A stretch of 64,000 bases of DNA from CAZDIO01 sp964505555 (GTDB lineage Bacteria > Bdellovibrionota_C > UBA2361 > SZUA-149 > CAZDIO01), in NCBI GenBank assembly GCA_964505555.1, contig CAZDIO010000020.1, forward strand, positions 6,223 through 70,222. Direction: 5' to 3'. Both the position numbers and the translations under genes were made by a program. Below the pieces are notes generated by a model, which was not told the origin of the DNA, searched no databases, and was given only the letters and a program-made list of their open reading frames with translations. Shown piece by piece: positions 32,519-45,015 of this stretch (within the stretch, counting starts at the first letter, position 1; the number at the start of each line of letters is the position of its first letter).

Positions 32519-32777
32519 ACCAGGCGCTGTCCATCTTGAGGATTCACTCAAGAATGTTAGAACGCAGAAAATGTAAGGGTGGTATTTCAAGGATGACTCC
32601 ACAGAGGCTAGCGCCCCTGCTTCAAAGTCTCCCACCTATCCTACACATACCTTTCCCGCGCTCAGCGCCAAGATGTAGTAAAGGTCCACGGGGTCTTTCC
32701 GTCTTGCCGCGGGTACCCGGCATCTTCACCGGGAATTCAATTTCACTGAGTCCGAGGTCGAGACAGCGGGGAAGTCG

Positions 32778-32824
<47 letters not shown>

Positions 32825-33061
32825 CAACAACTCCAATCTGTTTCCAGTTGGTTGGACTTTATCTTAACTGGCAATCGCCAGTCCCGAACGTAAAGTCTCT
32901 GAGGATTCTCATTGAAGAACTAATTTCAATGAGCCTTTCCTGCGGATTGTCCCCATGTCAGTCGGATTTTTACTGCAGTTAAAAGTTTAACTACGAGTAC
33001 CGAACAGCTTTTGAGGATGTTCCCGCATATGGTTCAGTTTTACTAAGGCAGCGTTTAATCC
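32825..33061 (-). ncRNA. Mini group I intron at 23S position 1931
   Basis: Only 237 bp. Exons join as CCTAAGGT/AGCGAAATTCC; intron G end, exon U before. Clear core elements: GGGGACAATCCGCAGG, R-like TCAGAGAC (about 32895-32902) and S-like AAGATAAAGTCC (32864-32875). No endonuclease gene. The core is similar to that of the neighbouring intron at 1917, only 14 exon bases away. Confidence 0.9.
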
Positions 33062-33075
33062 ACCTTAGGACCGTT

Positions 33076-33876
<801 letters not shown>

Positions 33877-34687
33877 GTTCGATGCTTCTCGCTTACGCGA
33901 TGACAAATCCCCTTAACCTTCCGGCACCGGGCAGGCGTCAGACCCTATACATCCACTTACGTGTTTGCAGAGCCCTGTGTTTTTAGTAAACAGTCGCTAC
34001 CCCCTGCTATCTGCAACTCCATCAGGCTTCAGACGCGAAGTCTTACACCTTACTGGAGCCTGCCTTCTTCCAAAGTTACGGCAGCATTTTGCCTAGTTCC
34101 TTAACCTCGGTTCTCTCAAGCGCCTTAGTATTCTCTACCTTCCCACCTGAGTTGGTTTCAGGTACGGACACATTTTTACAGACTTAGAAGCTTTTCTCGG
34201 GAGCTTGGGATCAGTTACTTCTCCTTGACCCGAAGGTCGCAGATCGTCATCACACCTCAGCATTAACGGTGAAACGGATTTGCCTGTCTCACCTGCCTAC
34301 ATGCTTAAACCGAGATATCCATTACTCGGCCAACCTACCCTTCTCCGTCCCTCCATCGTACGAAGTAAAATTGTGGTACGGGAATATTAACCCGTTTCCC
34401 ATCGCCTACGCCGTTCGGCCTCGGCTTAGGACCCGACTAACCCCGGGAGGATGACCCTGGCCCGGGAAACCTTGGGATTTCGGCGACAAAGCTCTTTCCT
34501 TTGTTTATCGTTACTCATGTCAGCATAATCACTTGTTATCAGTCCACACGTTCTTCCGATCGTGCTTCAGCCCGATAACAACGCTCCTCTACCAAAGAAC
34601 ATTCCGAAGAATGTTCAGTCCGCAGCTTCGGTACAATGCTTGAGCCCCGTTAAATTTTCGGCACGAGATCGCTTGACCAGTGAGCTG

Positions 34688-34736
<49 letters not shown>

Positions 34737-34993
34737 CAGTGCAATCTCACATCCTTTGACACTTAGCATTGATTTGGGGACCTTAGCTGGCGATCTGGGT
34801 TCTTTCCCTTTTGTCCGCGGACCTTGTCACCCGCGAGGCTGACTGCCGTGCTTGACTTGAACGGTATTCGGAGTTTGCTTGGGTTTGGTAGGCTGGTAGG
34901 CCCCCTAGTCCATACAGTGCTCTACCCCCGTTCAATATACACGACGCTATACCTAAATATATTTCGAGGAGAACCAGCTATCTCCAGGTTTGT

Positions 34994-35027
<34 letters not shown>

Positions 35028-35362
35028 AATTTTTCAACATTAGAGAGTTCGGACCTCCACAGCGTGTTACCGCTGCTTCATCCTGGCCATGGATAGATCA
35101 CCTGGCTTCGGGTCTACCCCCTGTGACTCAATCGCCCATTTCGGACTCGCTTTCGCTTCGGCTCCGTCTTCTCGACTTAACCTTGCCACAGAGGCGTAAC
35201 TCACTGACCCATGATACAAGAGGTACGCAGTTCCACTGTTGTTCCGAAGAACAACATAGTGGTTCCACTGGTTGTAGACACACAGTTTCAGGATCTTTTC
35301 ATTCCCCTCATCGGGGTTCTTTTCACCATTCCCTCACGGTACTCGTTCGCTATCGGTCATTG

Positions 35363-35401
<39 letters not shown>

Positions 35402-35836
35402 AGCAAGATTCCACGTGTCCCGCTGTACTTAGGAACATACTCACCGCACCTTCCGATTTTGCTTACGGGGCTATCACCCGCTATGGCCAAGTTTTCCAAA
35501 ATTGTTCAGCTATCAGTCAGCATCGGCTTTATTGTATGTCCTGCAACCCCATCCGAACCGAAGTTCAAATGGTTTAGGCTGTTTCCTCTTCGCTCACCGC
35601 TACTAGGGAAATCTCGTTTGATTTCTCTTCCTGGGGGTACTAAGATGTTTCAATCCCCCCCGTTGGCTATCTGCTTACGCAGAGTGACTTCGTTTTACGA
35701 AGTCGGGTTTCCCCATTCAGAAATCCCCGGATCAAAGCTTGGTTAACAGCTCCCCGAGGCTTATCGCAGTTATCCCACGTCTTTCATCGCCTCTCAACGC
35801 CAAGGCATCCCCTGTGTGCCCTTAGTAACTTAATCT

Positions 35837-36489
35837 TTTCTCAAAAAACTTATTTGAGATCGTCATTATTTTTGTCTACGCCGCTTGTCCTTTGTTCTCT
35901 CAATCAATTTTTTAAATAAATTAATCGTACAAAGACATGATTGTTGTATTGCGCGCTTGAGAAATTTCAGTATTTCTCTTTCGCTCGTCTACCCATATTC
36001 AGTTTTTACCGACACAGTATGCACATCTTTACGGCAAACATTCGCCGGAAAGTCTGACATACAAAACCTGTGTCACTCTATGCCTCCAACAAAAATTTCT
36101 TCTTATTTTCAGCAGTAACAGAGGCCTTTAAAGCGCATACTTTGGCGCAAGACGAGGCGCGGGAATTGCGAGGAGCGGAATGTGCTACTGCACATGAGCA
36201 CCACAGCAATGTCCCGCAACGAAGTATTGCGGCAAAGTATGCGCTTTAAAGAGTGTCTCAAAAATAGGTTGGGCTTCGGGAGATATCCGAAAGAAGAGAG
36301 TTGGTCACACAGCGTAAATAATTTTATAGCTAGCAACATTAATGTAATGTTTCCCAATTGTGTCAGTATGTTTCTGAAAATTTCTTTTCAGAAAACACCT
36401 TGTAAAAATCCACCTAATAATTCGTAACCATCACAGTGAACTGGTTATAGCCCAAGGCTATAAATGCCAAATTCACACTGTAACAGCTC
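35837..36489. other. 16S-23S spacer without tRNA genes
   Basis: About 650 bp. I looked for tRNA-Ile and tRNA-Ala on the lower strand and found neither. It holds one arm of the 23S processing stem (35828-35845), a palindromic element (36126-36251), and a small perfect hairpin TTATAGCC-CAA-GGCTATAA (36445-36463) close to the 16S 3' end. Confidence 0.7.
36126..36251. repeat. rRNA-associated palindromic element, copy 2
   Basis: Perfect 19-bp terminal arms CTTTAAAGCGCATACTTTG (36126-36144) and their complement (36233-36251). The core shares GACGAGGC, GAGGAGCGGAATGTGCT, CTGCACA and GAGCACC with the element at 30031-30129 near the 5S gene. It would fold into a long hairpin in the precursor RNA. Confidence 0.75.
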
Positions 36490-38012
<1,523 letters not shown>

Positions 38013-38542
38013 GTAATATCCTTTTCTCTAATTGTTTTCCGGAGGGAAACCCCCCGGAGGGACAACAGAGTATAAATCGCTGTGTGAAAATCCAGATTGT
38101 TTTCCGAAGGGAAACCCTTCATAACGACAAATCTGGACAAATCTCTATATGAATCTTCACAAAATTTTGATCTCAAAAGATCAAAGGCTCACACAATTGG
38201 TTGCATTTATCATCATGCGCTACCAATCTCTCTTCTTCTACCCAACCTATTTTTCAGACACTCGGCGGCCACAATTTGGCTACCGTTACAGCGCACCCCT
38301 TCGACGTTACAGAAAAACTCTCCCTGTATTTGTTAGGCAATAATTTTTTGCCGACCAAACACTCTCCGAAAAGAACTAAACTTGAATTTTACACCACGTA
38401 CGTAGGAGACGTTTTTCCCGTGTCCGAAGAACGGGAACCAGAATCTTTGCCCTATTTCAAAAGCGAAAGCAAGAGCCCGGTCGCATTATTTATTAAATGG
38501 GGCTCACTCTTACAAGATGGAGTATTAAATATAGCTTTCGCC
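38013..38542. other. rRNA operon leader and promoter region
   Basis: 530 bp between the 16S gene and the UvrA-like gene. Near the 16S start it holds two related hairpins of the type TTTTCC-GRAGGG-AAAC (about 38034-38052 and 38099-38117). The rRNA promoter must lie here or reach into the upstream gene, but I could not identify one convincingly. No coding frame is supported. Confidence 0.45.
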
Positions 38543-40981
38543 TTACGAATTAGCCGATGCCAACAGGTGAAATCTATCCAAAAATCCCCCTCTTCCCTGG
38601 GGAGATCCCTGGAAAATAACATCTCCACCCTCTCCAAGCTCCACTATGTAATCTGAACACTCAATAACGGGAACTTCGTGACTTATGACGAAGAAAGAAG
38701 CGCCGTTATTTATTAATTCTTTTAGTCTTTTCATGTAGTAAACAGACTCATCCACAGCTGCTCCAGAGAACGGTTGGTCTAAAAGATAGAGAGTGCTTGA
38801 GAGATCTCCATCCAAAAGCGCACTAAGTCTAAGTAGTTTTCCCTCTGTAAAAGAGAGTGAGGACAAAAATTGACCTAATTTCAGGTGGCGAACTCCAAAA
38901 TTAAGAGCCGTTAGGAGCATAGAAGAGAGAGTTCTCTCTCCCGAAAAGAAAACCACCCCTTCTTCAATACTTAGCTCGAGCACTTCTGATATCGAGAGAC
39001 CTTTGAAGTGAACCTTTAAAACTCTTACCGAAAAACGTCTCCCCCCACATTGATCACAAAGCTCATCGATAGCTCCAAAATGTCCAAACACGTTTCGTCT
39101 TTTTCCACTTCCTCTACACCCTTCACACCTCCCATCTTTTTTCCCAAGTGAAAAAAAGTTCGATGAAAGCCCCATCTCACGAGCAAGCGTTTGCGATGAA
39201 AAAATCTCAGCGATCCTCTCCTCCACTCCCAACAACCCACCTACCGTTGCATGCAACAAAAACGGCTCTCCCTGAGGTAAAAACCGAACATCTTTAACCT
39301 CTTGAAGTCCAGAGACAAGCAAACTCTGCTTCTTACTCTTTTTTTGCTTTTTAAACTCCTCCAGCATCGTGTAAAAAAGCGTTGTTTTTCCGGCCCCAGA
39401 AACACCAACGACAGAAACAAGTGCACCAAGTGGAAGTTTGATCTCTGTATGTTGTTGAAAAAGTGCTCCTTTTTGAACCTGGAGAACTTTCGAATTTGAA
39501 AATGAAGTGTCATTTCTAGCTGATTTTCTTGGGACACTCCGCTCAATTCGAACCTTACTCCAATCTCGAACCTCCCCCGCAAAGCGAAGATACCCCCCCT
39601 TTTTTCCCGCCCCGTCTCCAAGTTCAATTACATAATCACAAAATCGGGGGAGTTCATCATGACACTCCGTAACGACGACTGTGTTTCCCTGCGCGGTAAG
39701 CTCTTTAAAAAGAGAAAAGCTTTTTACAAGATCCTGTGGATGAAGAATCTGTGAGGGTTCTTCAACTACAAAAAGCGTTTCAAACAGCTGCTCAAGCACG
39801 TTTCGATAGAGCAACACCTTTAAACGCTCCCCAGTTGAGAGTGTGGAGAGTGTGCTCGACAGCTTAGTAAAGCGAAATCCCAAGGATATAAGTTTTGAAA
39901 GACGCCTTTGTAACTCTTCTGCACCAACAACCTCCTGAAGAAGCAGATGAAGTTCGATAACGGAGAGCAGAGCGGCTTTCGGAAAGGAAACTCCCTTGAT
40001 TCTCACTTGGTGGGAGAAGATCTGATCTTCTAAAACAACCGCACTAAGTTTTGGAAAAGCTTGGCTACATCTTTTGCAAAAATACCCCGGCGCGGTAAGC
40101 CATTGTTTCTTATCTCCAAGATCCTCCCCGGAAGGGGTATTCTTTGGATAATGCCATAAAATTGCCGCTGGAGAGCCAAGTTCAAGTGCTTTATGAATTG
40201 CATGGAGCAAGCGATCATGACTTGCTTTTTTGCTTTCAAGCTCCACCCTATCAACTACGACACCAAACCCTGTTTTGTTTTTTGCAGCTTTTTTTAAGGC
40301 ACTTTCAAATGTTTTTTTTAACTCATCCTCTCCCTCTTTTGGGCCTTTATAAAGTTGATCGTTAAGCATAAAGCGGTTGTAGCCAATAGCGATAAAGATC
40401 TGTAAGAGGCTTCTTAGGGCTTCAAGTGGGGAACGAATATTTTTTGTAATTTCTAAGATAAAGCGCTGAGGAAAATATGATATGACCAGACACTGTTTCG
40501 TGGAGTGTTCTCGGGAATCAAGCTCTGAAAATATCTCGTTTATTACTTTGAGAGGGGGGTTTTGATGTAACTCTTCGTCGCAACTTACACAGTGCACACT
40601 GCCAGCGAGAAGATATAAAGAGCAAAGAAGTTCTCGCAGTCCAAGCAATTCTTGAAGTGGCGGATCAAATGAATTTTCTATTGCGGAGATATAAATAGCA
40701 GGAAGTAATCCTGAGAGGGATTCATATTGAGCTTGTTTAGAGTGCATTCGGCGAGCATTTTTTAAAGAGAAAGTTGTCTTATTTTTATGCACTCCCCCCT
40801 GTAAGCGATACGTAGTTTCACTTACGAGCGTTCGCTTACATAGCGCAGTTTTACCTACACCCCCTGGACCATAAACTACGGTGAGCTGTTTGTGGGGTAT
40901 TTGAACGTTAATACCCTTTAGGTTGTCCGTCTCTGCCCGGACAACAACAATAGATTCATCTTCATTTTTAGCGGTAAGCAC
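38543..40981 (-). CDS. Diverged UvrA-like ABC ATPase
   Basis: An 812-residue protein with the double-ATPase layout of UvrA but shorter than the usual 940. Walker A sites are GPGGVGKTAL (near residue 38) and GVSGAGKTTL (near 500). The zinc module CEGCRGSG...CDQCGG is kept. ABC signatures are altered: LSTLSTGERLKVLL in the first half and SFTEGKLLRLSALL in the second, instead of LSGGE. In the second half the Walker B runs LYLLDQPFSG, with Gln where the catalytic Glu normally stands. A paralogue rather than the repair enzyme; the role is unknown. Confidence 0.85.
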   Translation of the reverse strand: MLTAKNEDESIVVVRAETDNLKGINVQIPHKQLTVVYGPGGVGKTALCKRTLVSETTYRLQGGVHKNKTTFSLKNARRMHSKQAQYESLSGLLPAIYISAIENSFDPPLQELLGLRELLCSLYLLAGSVHCVSCDEELHQNPPLKVINEIFSELDSREHSTKQCLVISYFPQRFILEITKNIRSPLEALRSLLQIFIAIGYNRFMLNDQLYKGPKEGEDELKKTFESALKKAAKNKTGFGVVVDRVELESKKASHDRLLHAIHKALELGSPAAILWHYPKNTPSGEDLGDKKQWLTAPGYFCKRCSQAFPKLSAVVLEDQIFSHQVRIKGVSFPKAALLSVIELHLLLQEVVGAEELQRRLSKLISLGFRFTKLSSTLSTLSTGERLKVLLYRNVLEQLFETLFVVEEPSQILHPQDLVKSFSLFKELTAQGNTVVVTECHDELPRFCDYVIELGDGAGKKGGYLRFAGEVRDWSKVRIERSVPRKSARNDTSFSNSKVLQVQKGALFQQHTEIKLPLGALVSVVGVSGAGKTTLFYTMLEEFKKQKKSKKQSLLVSGLQEVKDVRFLPQGEPFLLHATVGGLLGVEERIAEIFSSQTLAREMGLSSNFFSLGKKDGRCEGCRGSGKRRNVFGHFGAIDELCDQCGGRRFSVRVLKVHFKGLSISEVLELSIEEGVVFFSGERTLSSMLLTALNFGVRHLKLGQFLSSLSFTEGKLLRLSALLDGDLSSTLYLLDQPFSGAAVDESVYYMKRLKELINNGASFFVISHEVPVIECSDYIVELGEGGDVIFQGSPQGRGGFLDRFHLLASANS

Positions 40982-40991
40982 TTGTTTTATT

Positions 40992-41014
40992 AGTACACAG
41001 ACGGTATTTGTACT
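40992..41014. promoter_or_regulatory. Inverted repeat upstream of the UvrA-like gene
   Basis: AGTACA (40992-40997) and TGTACT (41009-41014), 11-base spacer, 11 bases before the leftward start codon. The position suits a repressor site for this gene; the responsible protein is not known. Confidence 0.35.
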
Positions 41015-41119
41015 GTAATATCAATGTTTTATGAACACACAACTTTTTGCATACAAGCTTAAGTCTTTGTTTTTTAACTAGCTTAAGTTCTCGAGAATGA
41101 AAACGTATCTCACGTTACA

Positions 41120-41785
41120 ATGGAACAGCGTTTATCAGAAAAGTGTTTTTCAATTCTTCTAGTCGAACCTGACAATCTTGTAGGTCTTGCACTTAGCACT
41201 TTAGTAAATTCCCTTGGTCGTTATCAGGTTGTTGCCACCGCCTCCACCACTGAAGACGCTCTTACAAAAATCGATCAGTATACCCCGGTGTGTCTATTAA
41301 TTGAAATTGATCTTCCTGGGAAAAGTGGAATCGAACTTCTGTTAGAGCTCAGACGAAGGAAGTCCTCTACAAAACCCCTTATTCTTTCACACCGTTTTGA
41401 AAAAGTTAGTGTCGAGCTTGGTTTTAAACACGGCGCCTTGTCATATGTTCCAAAAAACTCCCCGCTTGAAGATCTCAGTCGTGCCTTAGAGATGGCTTGC
41501 GAAAATAAGAAATATGTCCCGGATTGTATCAATCGTTTTGGTTGCAACCTTGACAATCTCCCTCAGCATCTATGCAACGATCCCATCTCCTGCCTGAGTG
41601 GACGGGAACGTGAGATCTTCTATCACCTGGCAGATGGCTTTCAAAATTCTGCAATTGCCAAGAAGCTTTTTATCAGTCCCCGCACAGTTGAAACTCACCG
41701 CGCACGAATCGTGCGAAAATTGGGGATTCAAACAAATGCGGAGCTTATTCGCTACGCCATTCGAAACGGCCTCTCTACAGTATAA
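41120..41785 (+). CDS. NarL/FixJ-type regulator with altered receiver
   Basis: 221 residues: a receiver domain (about 10-125) and a LuxR-type helix-turn-helix (LSGREREIFYHLADGF, then SPRTVETHRARIVRKLG, 155-215). The receiver keeps the conserved Lys (VPKNS, Lys112) and one acid pair (EPD), but the phosphoacceptor position before DLPG is Glu62 (LLIEIDLPG) instead of Asp. Glu can mimic phospho-Asp, so the protein may be constantly active or regulated otherwise. No sensor kinase gene is adjacent. Confidence 0.85.
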   Translation: MEQRLSEKCFSILLVEPDNLVGLALSTLVNSLGRYQVVATASTTEDALTKIDQYTPVCLLIEIDLPGKSGIELLLELRRRKSSTKPLILSHRFEKVSVELGFKHGALSYVPKNSPLEDLSRALEMACENKKYVPDCINRFGCNLDNLPQHLCNDPISCLSGREREIFYHLADGFQNSAIAKKLFISPRTVETHRARIVRKLGIQTNAELIRYAIRNGLSTV

Positions 41786-41897
41786 ATTGTTCGCCCTTCT
41801 CGTATAGTTCCATCCCCCTTACACACATGACGAAAATCATAATTAAGCCACTTAAAATGTGAGATCACCAAAGGATAAGATTCTCTAGGGAGGGACT

Positions 41898-42038
41898 ATG
41901 GATACGAAAATACGCACTAATCAGAAAGATGAAGAAGGGCGCGTTGGTTACCTAGTGCTCTGGCTGATGGGGGCACCGGTGGGGTTGTTACTTCTATTGT
42001 GGGTGATCTTCGGTGACAATCTCATCGGAAGGGGATGA
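41898..42038 (+). CDS. 46-residue membrane protein
   Basis: ATG 41898 follows a strong AGGGAGGGACT ribosome site. The product has a charged N-terminal third (MDTKIRTNQKDEEGR) and one membrane helix (YLVLWLMGAPVGLLLLLWV). Located between the regulator and two lipoproteins. Very likely a real small gene because of the ribosome site; function unknown. Confidence 0.6.
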   Translation: MDTKIRTNQKDEEGRVGYLVLWLMGAPVGLLLLLWVIFGDNLIGRG

Positions 42039-42083
42039 AGTTAAAACGATATTACTGTCATGAACATTTAAAAAACGAGGATT

Positions 42084-42437
42084 ATGAGTATGGTAAAAAA
42101 TCTTTTTACTTTGGGTTTTACATTGGTAGTTGCCTCATCCTTAAGTGGGTGTTGGCTGGCAGTCGCTGGAGCAGGGGCGGAGGCAGGGTATGTTGCTGCC
42201 CAAGATGAGCGCACCGCTTCAGAAACGATGGAAGATCAACGCATTACCTCACTCGTTAAAACTAAGCTTCTTGCAGACCCAGATGTTGGGGGGCTCGATA
42301 TCAATGTAGACACCTTCAAAAGCAGAGTTACGCTCCGGGGGTTTGTTGACACACGACGTGAGGCGGATGCAGCGGTTGAGATCGCTCAATCAGTTTCAGG
42401 GGTAAAAAATGTTACTACGCAGCTCCACCTTAAATAA
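42084..42437 (+). CDS. BON-domain lipoprotein
   Basis: A 117-residue envelope protein. Lipobox LSGC near residue 23, a glycine-rich region recalling glycine-zipper segments (AVAGAGAEAGY), then one BON domain (about 52-117: ITSLVKTKLLADPDVGGLDI, then VTLRGFVDTRREAD, GVKNVTTQLHL). BON domains of the OsmY type bind lipid or stabilise the envelope under stress. The first or second Met (42084 or 42090) could be the start. Confidence 0.8.
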   Translation: MSMVKNLFTLGFTLVVASSLSGCWLAVAGAGAEAGYVAAQDERTASETMEDQRITSLVKTKLLADPDVGGLDINVDTFKSRVTLRGFVDTRREADAAVEIAQSVSGVKNVTTQLHLK

Positions 42438-42454
42438 AAATAGGACTAATGAAT

Positions 42455-42787
42455 ATGAAAACTACAATAAAAAAATATATTCCTTTGTTCTTCTTTTCTC
42501 TTCTGCTCTTTGGGTGTGACTCCCCACAGAAAAATGTTCAAGACGAACGTCGAGAAGCAGAGAAAGAGATCGCTAAGGCACAAAAAGAGGTTCGTGAAGA
42601 ACGAAAAGAAGCAGCAAAGGAGGTCTCTCGTTCAGCTGGCGAAGAGCGCGTTGAGGAAAAAGTAGAAGCCACTAAAGAGATCGCTGAAGCTGAAGGTGAG
42701 GTCGATAAGGAAAAGATCGAAGCAACAAAGGAGATCACCGAAGCTGAACAGGATGCAGGCGCAGGGGGAAGTTACGAACACGAATAG
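42455..42787 (+). CDS. Charged repeat lipoprotein
   Basis: About 110 residues. Lipobox LLFGC near residue 20, then an almost continuous Glu/Lys/Arg/Ala helix with repeated EA-K-E-I-A/EV units (EAEKEIAKAQKEV, EAAKEVSRSAGEE, EATKEIAEAEGEV, EATKEITEAEQ), spaced about 20 residues. A long single helix anchored in a membrane is likely, similar in outline to Lpp-like or periplasmic spacer lipoproteins. It follows the BON lipoprotein by less than 20 bases and is probably co-transcribed. Confidence 0.65.
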   Translation: MKTTIKKYIPLFFFSLLLFGCDSPQKNVQDERREAEKEIAKAQKEVREERKEAAKEVSRSAGEERVEEKVEATKEIAEAEGEVDKEKIEATKEITEAEQDAGAGGSYEHE

Positions 42788-42884
42788 TGAGTTTTCTTCC
42801 TATCTTTGCAAGCTGGGCCTTCGGCTTGTAAAGATAACTTTCTTTCAGATCGTTAATTTAATGGCCGTAGGGACGAAGCTAGTT

Positions 42885-43385
42885 TCAAAAACGTTGATTA
42901 AACGGAGATACCGTCGTTTCAGAAAGTATCTCGATAAACTCATGTTCTGTAGCGGCATGACACCGGTTGCAGGACTCAATGACGGTGCGGTAGCTTTTTG
43001 AGATTGCTTTCCAATTTTCAGATTTTAAATCCTCAACAAGATGCTGAAAGGGTTCATCCATAATCACCTTTACTGATTTTCGAATCGGCATCCCCTCATA
43101 TTCTTCAAATCTTTTTTTCACATTCTCAAGAGTTTCTTCCATCTCTTCAGCATAAAAAGTTGCAAGAGGATGATTTTTTGCCTCAATGGATAACCCAAGT
43201 TTCTGAGTATAGCGCTGAAGCTGTCCCATATAAGGCGCAAGTTCTGGACTTTCGCTCTCATTTTTCTCGATATCTACCTTGCGATGAGAGTGACACCCTT
43301 GAAAGATTACAGTCGTTATCAAGAAGAAAGAAAGAAGGACCTTTCTTCGTTCTCTCCTTTGGTTTTTATCTTTTTGTGTATCCAT
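42885..43385 (-). CDS. Lipid-anchored c-type cytochrome-like protein
   Basis: About 166 residues from ATG 43385. Hydrophobic segment VLLSFFLITTVIFQGC with a lipobox-like FQGC, then a four-helix-like domain that ends with ESCNRCHAATEH. A single CxxCH near the C-terminus is the class II (cytochrome c') layout. Cytochromes c' bind NO, which would suit the nearby NO metabolism, but that link is inference. Confidence 0.75.
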   Translation of the reverse strand: MDTQKDKNQRRERRKVLLSFFLITTVIFQGCHSHRKVDIEKNESESPELAPYMGQLQRYTQKLGLSIEAKNHPLATFYAEEMEETLENVKKRFEEYEGMPIRKSVKVIMDEPFQHLVEDLKSENWKAISKSYRTVIESCNRCHAATEHEFIEILSETTVSPFNQRF

Positions 43386-43541
43386 CTCTTCTCTCAATTA
43401 TGCTCATGCTAGTGAACAGTTAAATTTATTGCAAACTCAGCTATGTTTCTTTTCCTTGAACTCCCATATTGTTGTCCTCCCTACCCCATGCCATATATAT
43501 TTATTACATAAAATTGCCGTTGTATAAGCAAAGGACTTGAT

Positions 43542-44855
43542 GTGGGGTTTCTTAATATTTGGAAGCGTATCTTCTCTTTTCAACCACTAACGGTTCGTGG
43601 ACTCTTGGCCGTTGTCCTTTCAGTGCTTGCGCTCCGTCTCTTTGCCTATCCAGAGAGTGATCTGGTTGCAAATATTATCGGAGGAGGCATCCTCGGTTTA
43701 TGCACCGTAACAATCCTCTCCTCGACCATATTTAGAATTTCCTTGGCTAGAAAACTTGCCATTGAAGTCACCTTTGACCGACGTGCACCGTTATCTAATC
43801 AATTAATCTCTGCAGGGATGGTACTTCGAAATAGCACCATCCCGCCGTTTTTTTCCCTTGAGGTTACAAGAAAGTTTCGCAATCAAGGGGTGCAGTCCAA
43901 GCGGCATCTCCTGAAAGGTCGAAGCACTGGCCCACGTCATCTCACTGATACCATAACATTCCCTCATCGCGGCTTGTGGATCTTAGAGACAATTTCGTTT
44001 TCGTTACGTGACGCGCTTGGTTTTACAAAACTTTCCTGGAGCACTCCCATTTCTTCTTCACTTGAAGTTTCTGCACCGACTATTCCTATTCGTCCCCTCC
44101 CGATAGTCGCCTCTAGTTCTCGAAGCGGAGAAACGCTTCATGAAGCTCGGGAGCGCTCGGGAGATATGTTTGACATCAAAGCCTACTCACCAAGTGATGG
44201 GGTAAAAAGAATACTTTGGAAGACCTATGCAAAGTCAGAACAGCTCGTTGTTCGCAGACCAGAGCCAGCGGTGCTGCCGGAAGGAGAGATCGCCATCTAT
44301 CTTGTAGCAAAAAAGAAAGAGGATTATGTCGCCGGTGCACTTCAGAGTTATCTTCAGCAACTTGTTGACTTAGATATTATCGTCATTTTTGGAACTGATG
44401 GCTTCTCTTCCAGCGCACAAGGGGCGCCAACTCTTTTTACCTCACAACCTGAAGAGACAAAACATGCCATCAATAGAAGTGTCTGGAGTAAAGATGCAGG
44501 AACTGCAAACGGGTTTAATGCCTACCTCCAAGCACTTGCGGAGGCAAATCGGAGGATTCATCAGGTAGTTGTTTTTGCTCCTGAGCGAGGAGATGGTTGG
44601 TTTGAAACACTGAGAGATGCGGCTTCCAGTCATCACGTGGGACTCTCGCTTGCGCTTGTTCCGAAACGACTTGACGTTTCAAATTCCCATCGAACTGACG
44701 TGAGAAAATCTGATATACTAAATCGGCTTAAAAAAAGAAACGCTCCCAATGATAAAAACACAACGATTCCCGTAATCGTGTCATCCGGTGCTCAGATATT
44801 ACTCTGTGAGAGTGTTGAAGGATATGAAAAGCTTAATGAGAGTAGGAGTCTCTAG
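43542..44855 (+). CDS. DUF58-domain membrane protein
   Basis: A 437-residue protein. Two membrane helices near the start (LLAVVLSVLALRLFA; IIGGGILGLCTVTIL), then a beta-rich part and the DUF58 hallmark FDIKAYSPSDGVKRILWKTYAK near residue 210, followed by a von Willebrand A-like domain. It starts at GTG 43542 with AAGGA 7 bases upstream. First of four genes (DUF58, transglutaminase, TPR, MoxR) that usually occur together and are linked to assembly or activation of envelope complexes. Confidence 0.88.
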   Translation: MGFLNIWKRIFSFQPLTVRGLLAVVLSVLALRLFAYPESDLVANIIGGGILGLCTVTILSSTIFRISLARKLAIEVTFDRRAPLSNQLISAGMVLRNSTIPPFFSLEVTRKFRNQGVQSKRHLLKGRSTGPRHLTDTITFPHRGLWILETISFSLRDALGFTKLSWSTPISSSLEVSAPTIPIRPLPIVASSSRSGETLHEARERSGDMFDIKAYSPSDGVKRILWKTYAKSEQLVVRRPEPAVLPEGEIAIYLVAKKKEDYVAGALQSYLQQLVDLDIIVIFGTDGFSSSAQGAPTLFTSQPEETKHAINRSVWSKDAGTANGFNAYLQALAEANRRIHQVVVFAPERGDGWFETLRDAASSHHVGLSLALVPKRLDVSNSHRTDVRKSDILNRLKKRNAPNDKNTTIPVIVSSGAQILLCESVEGYEKLNESRSL

Positions 44856-44974
44856 CAAAATGAAAACGTCTGTCGTTTCGAGCGAAGCGAAGTAATATCG
44901 AACCCTCATTGATGGTATGAGATTGCTTCGCTTCGCTCGCAACGACAGAAATGGGACGTCGTTTTGTTAGAAAC
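44851..44974. repeat. Palindromic GCGAAGCGAAG repeat, copy 1
   Basis: Long inverted repeat. Inner arms run 44870-44892 and 44926-44948 (CTGTCGTT and AACGACAG ends around GCGAAGCGAAG). Outer arms extend to TCTAGCAAAA and TTTTGTTAGA. Related copies lie at 52671-52800 and 59145-59228, with a half copy at about 30327-30356. It lies between the DUF58 and transglutaminase genes. Confidence 0.75.
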
Positions 44975-45015
44975 TCTGACAGATTCATCCAAACGGTAGA
45001 TTTATAATAAGCCCA

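Noticed and set aside
35837..36489. Spacer tRNA genes (Ile, Ala)
   Set aside because: Conserved tRNA arms were looked for on the lower strand and not found; the spacer is filled by palindromic elements.
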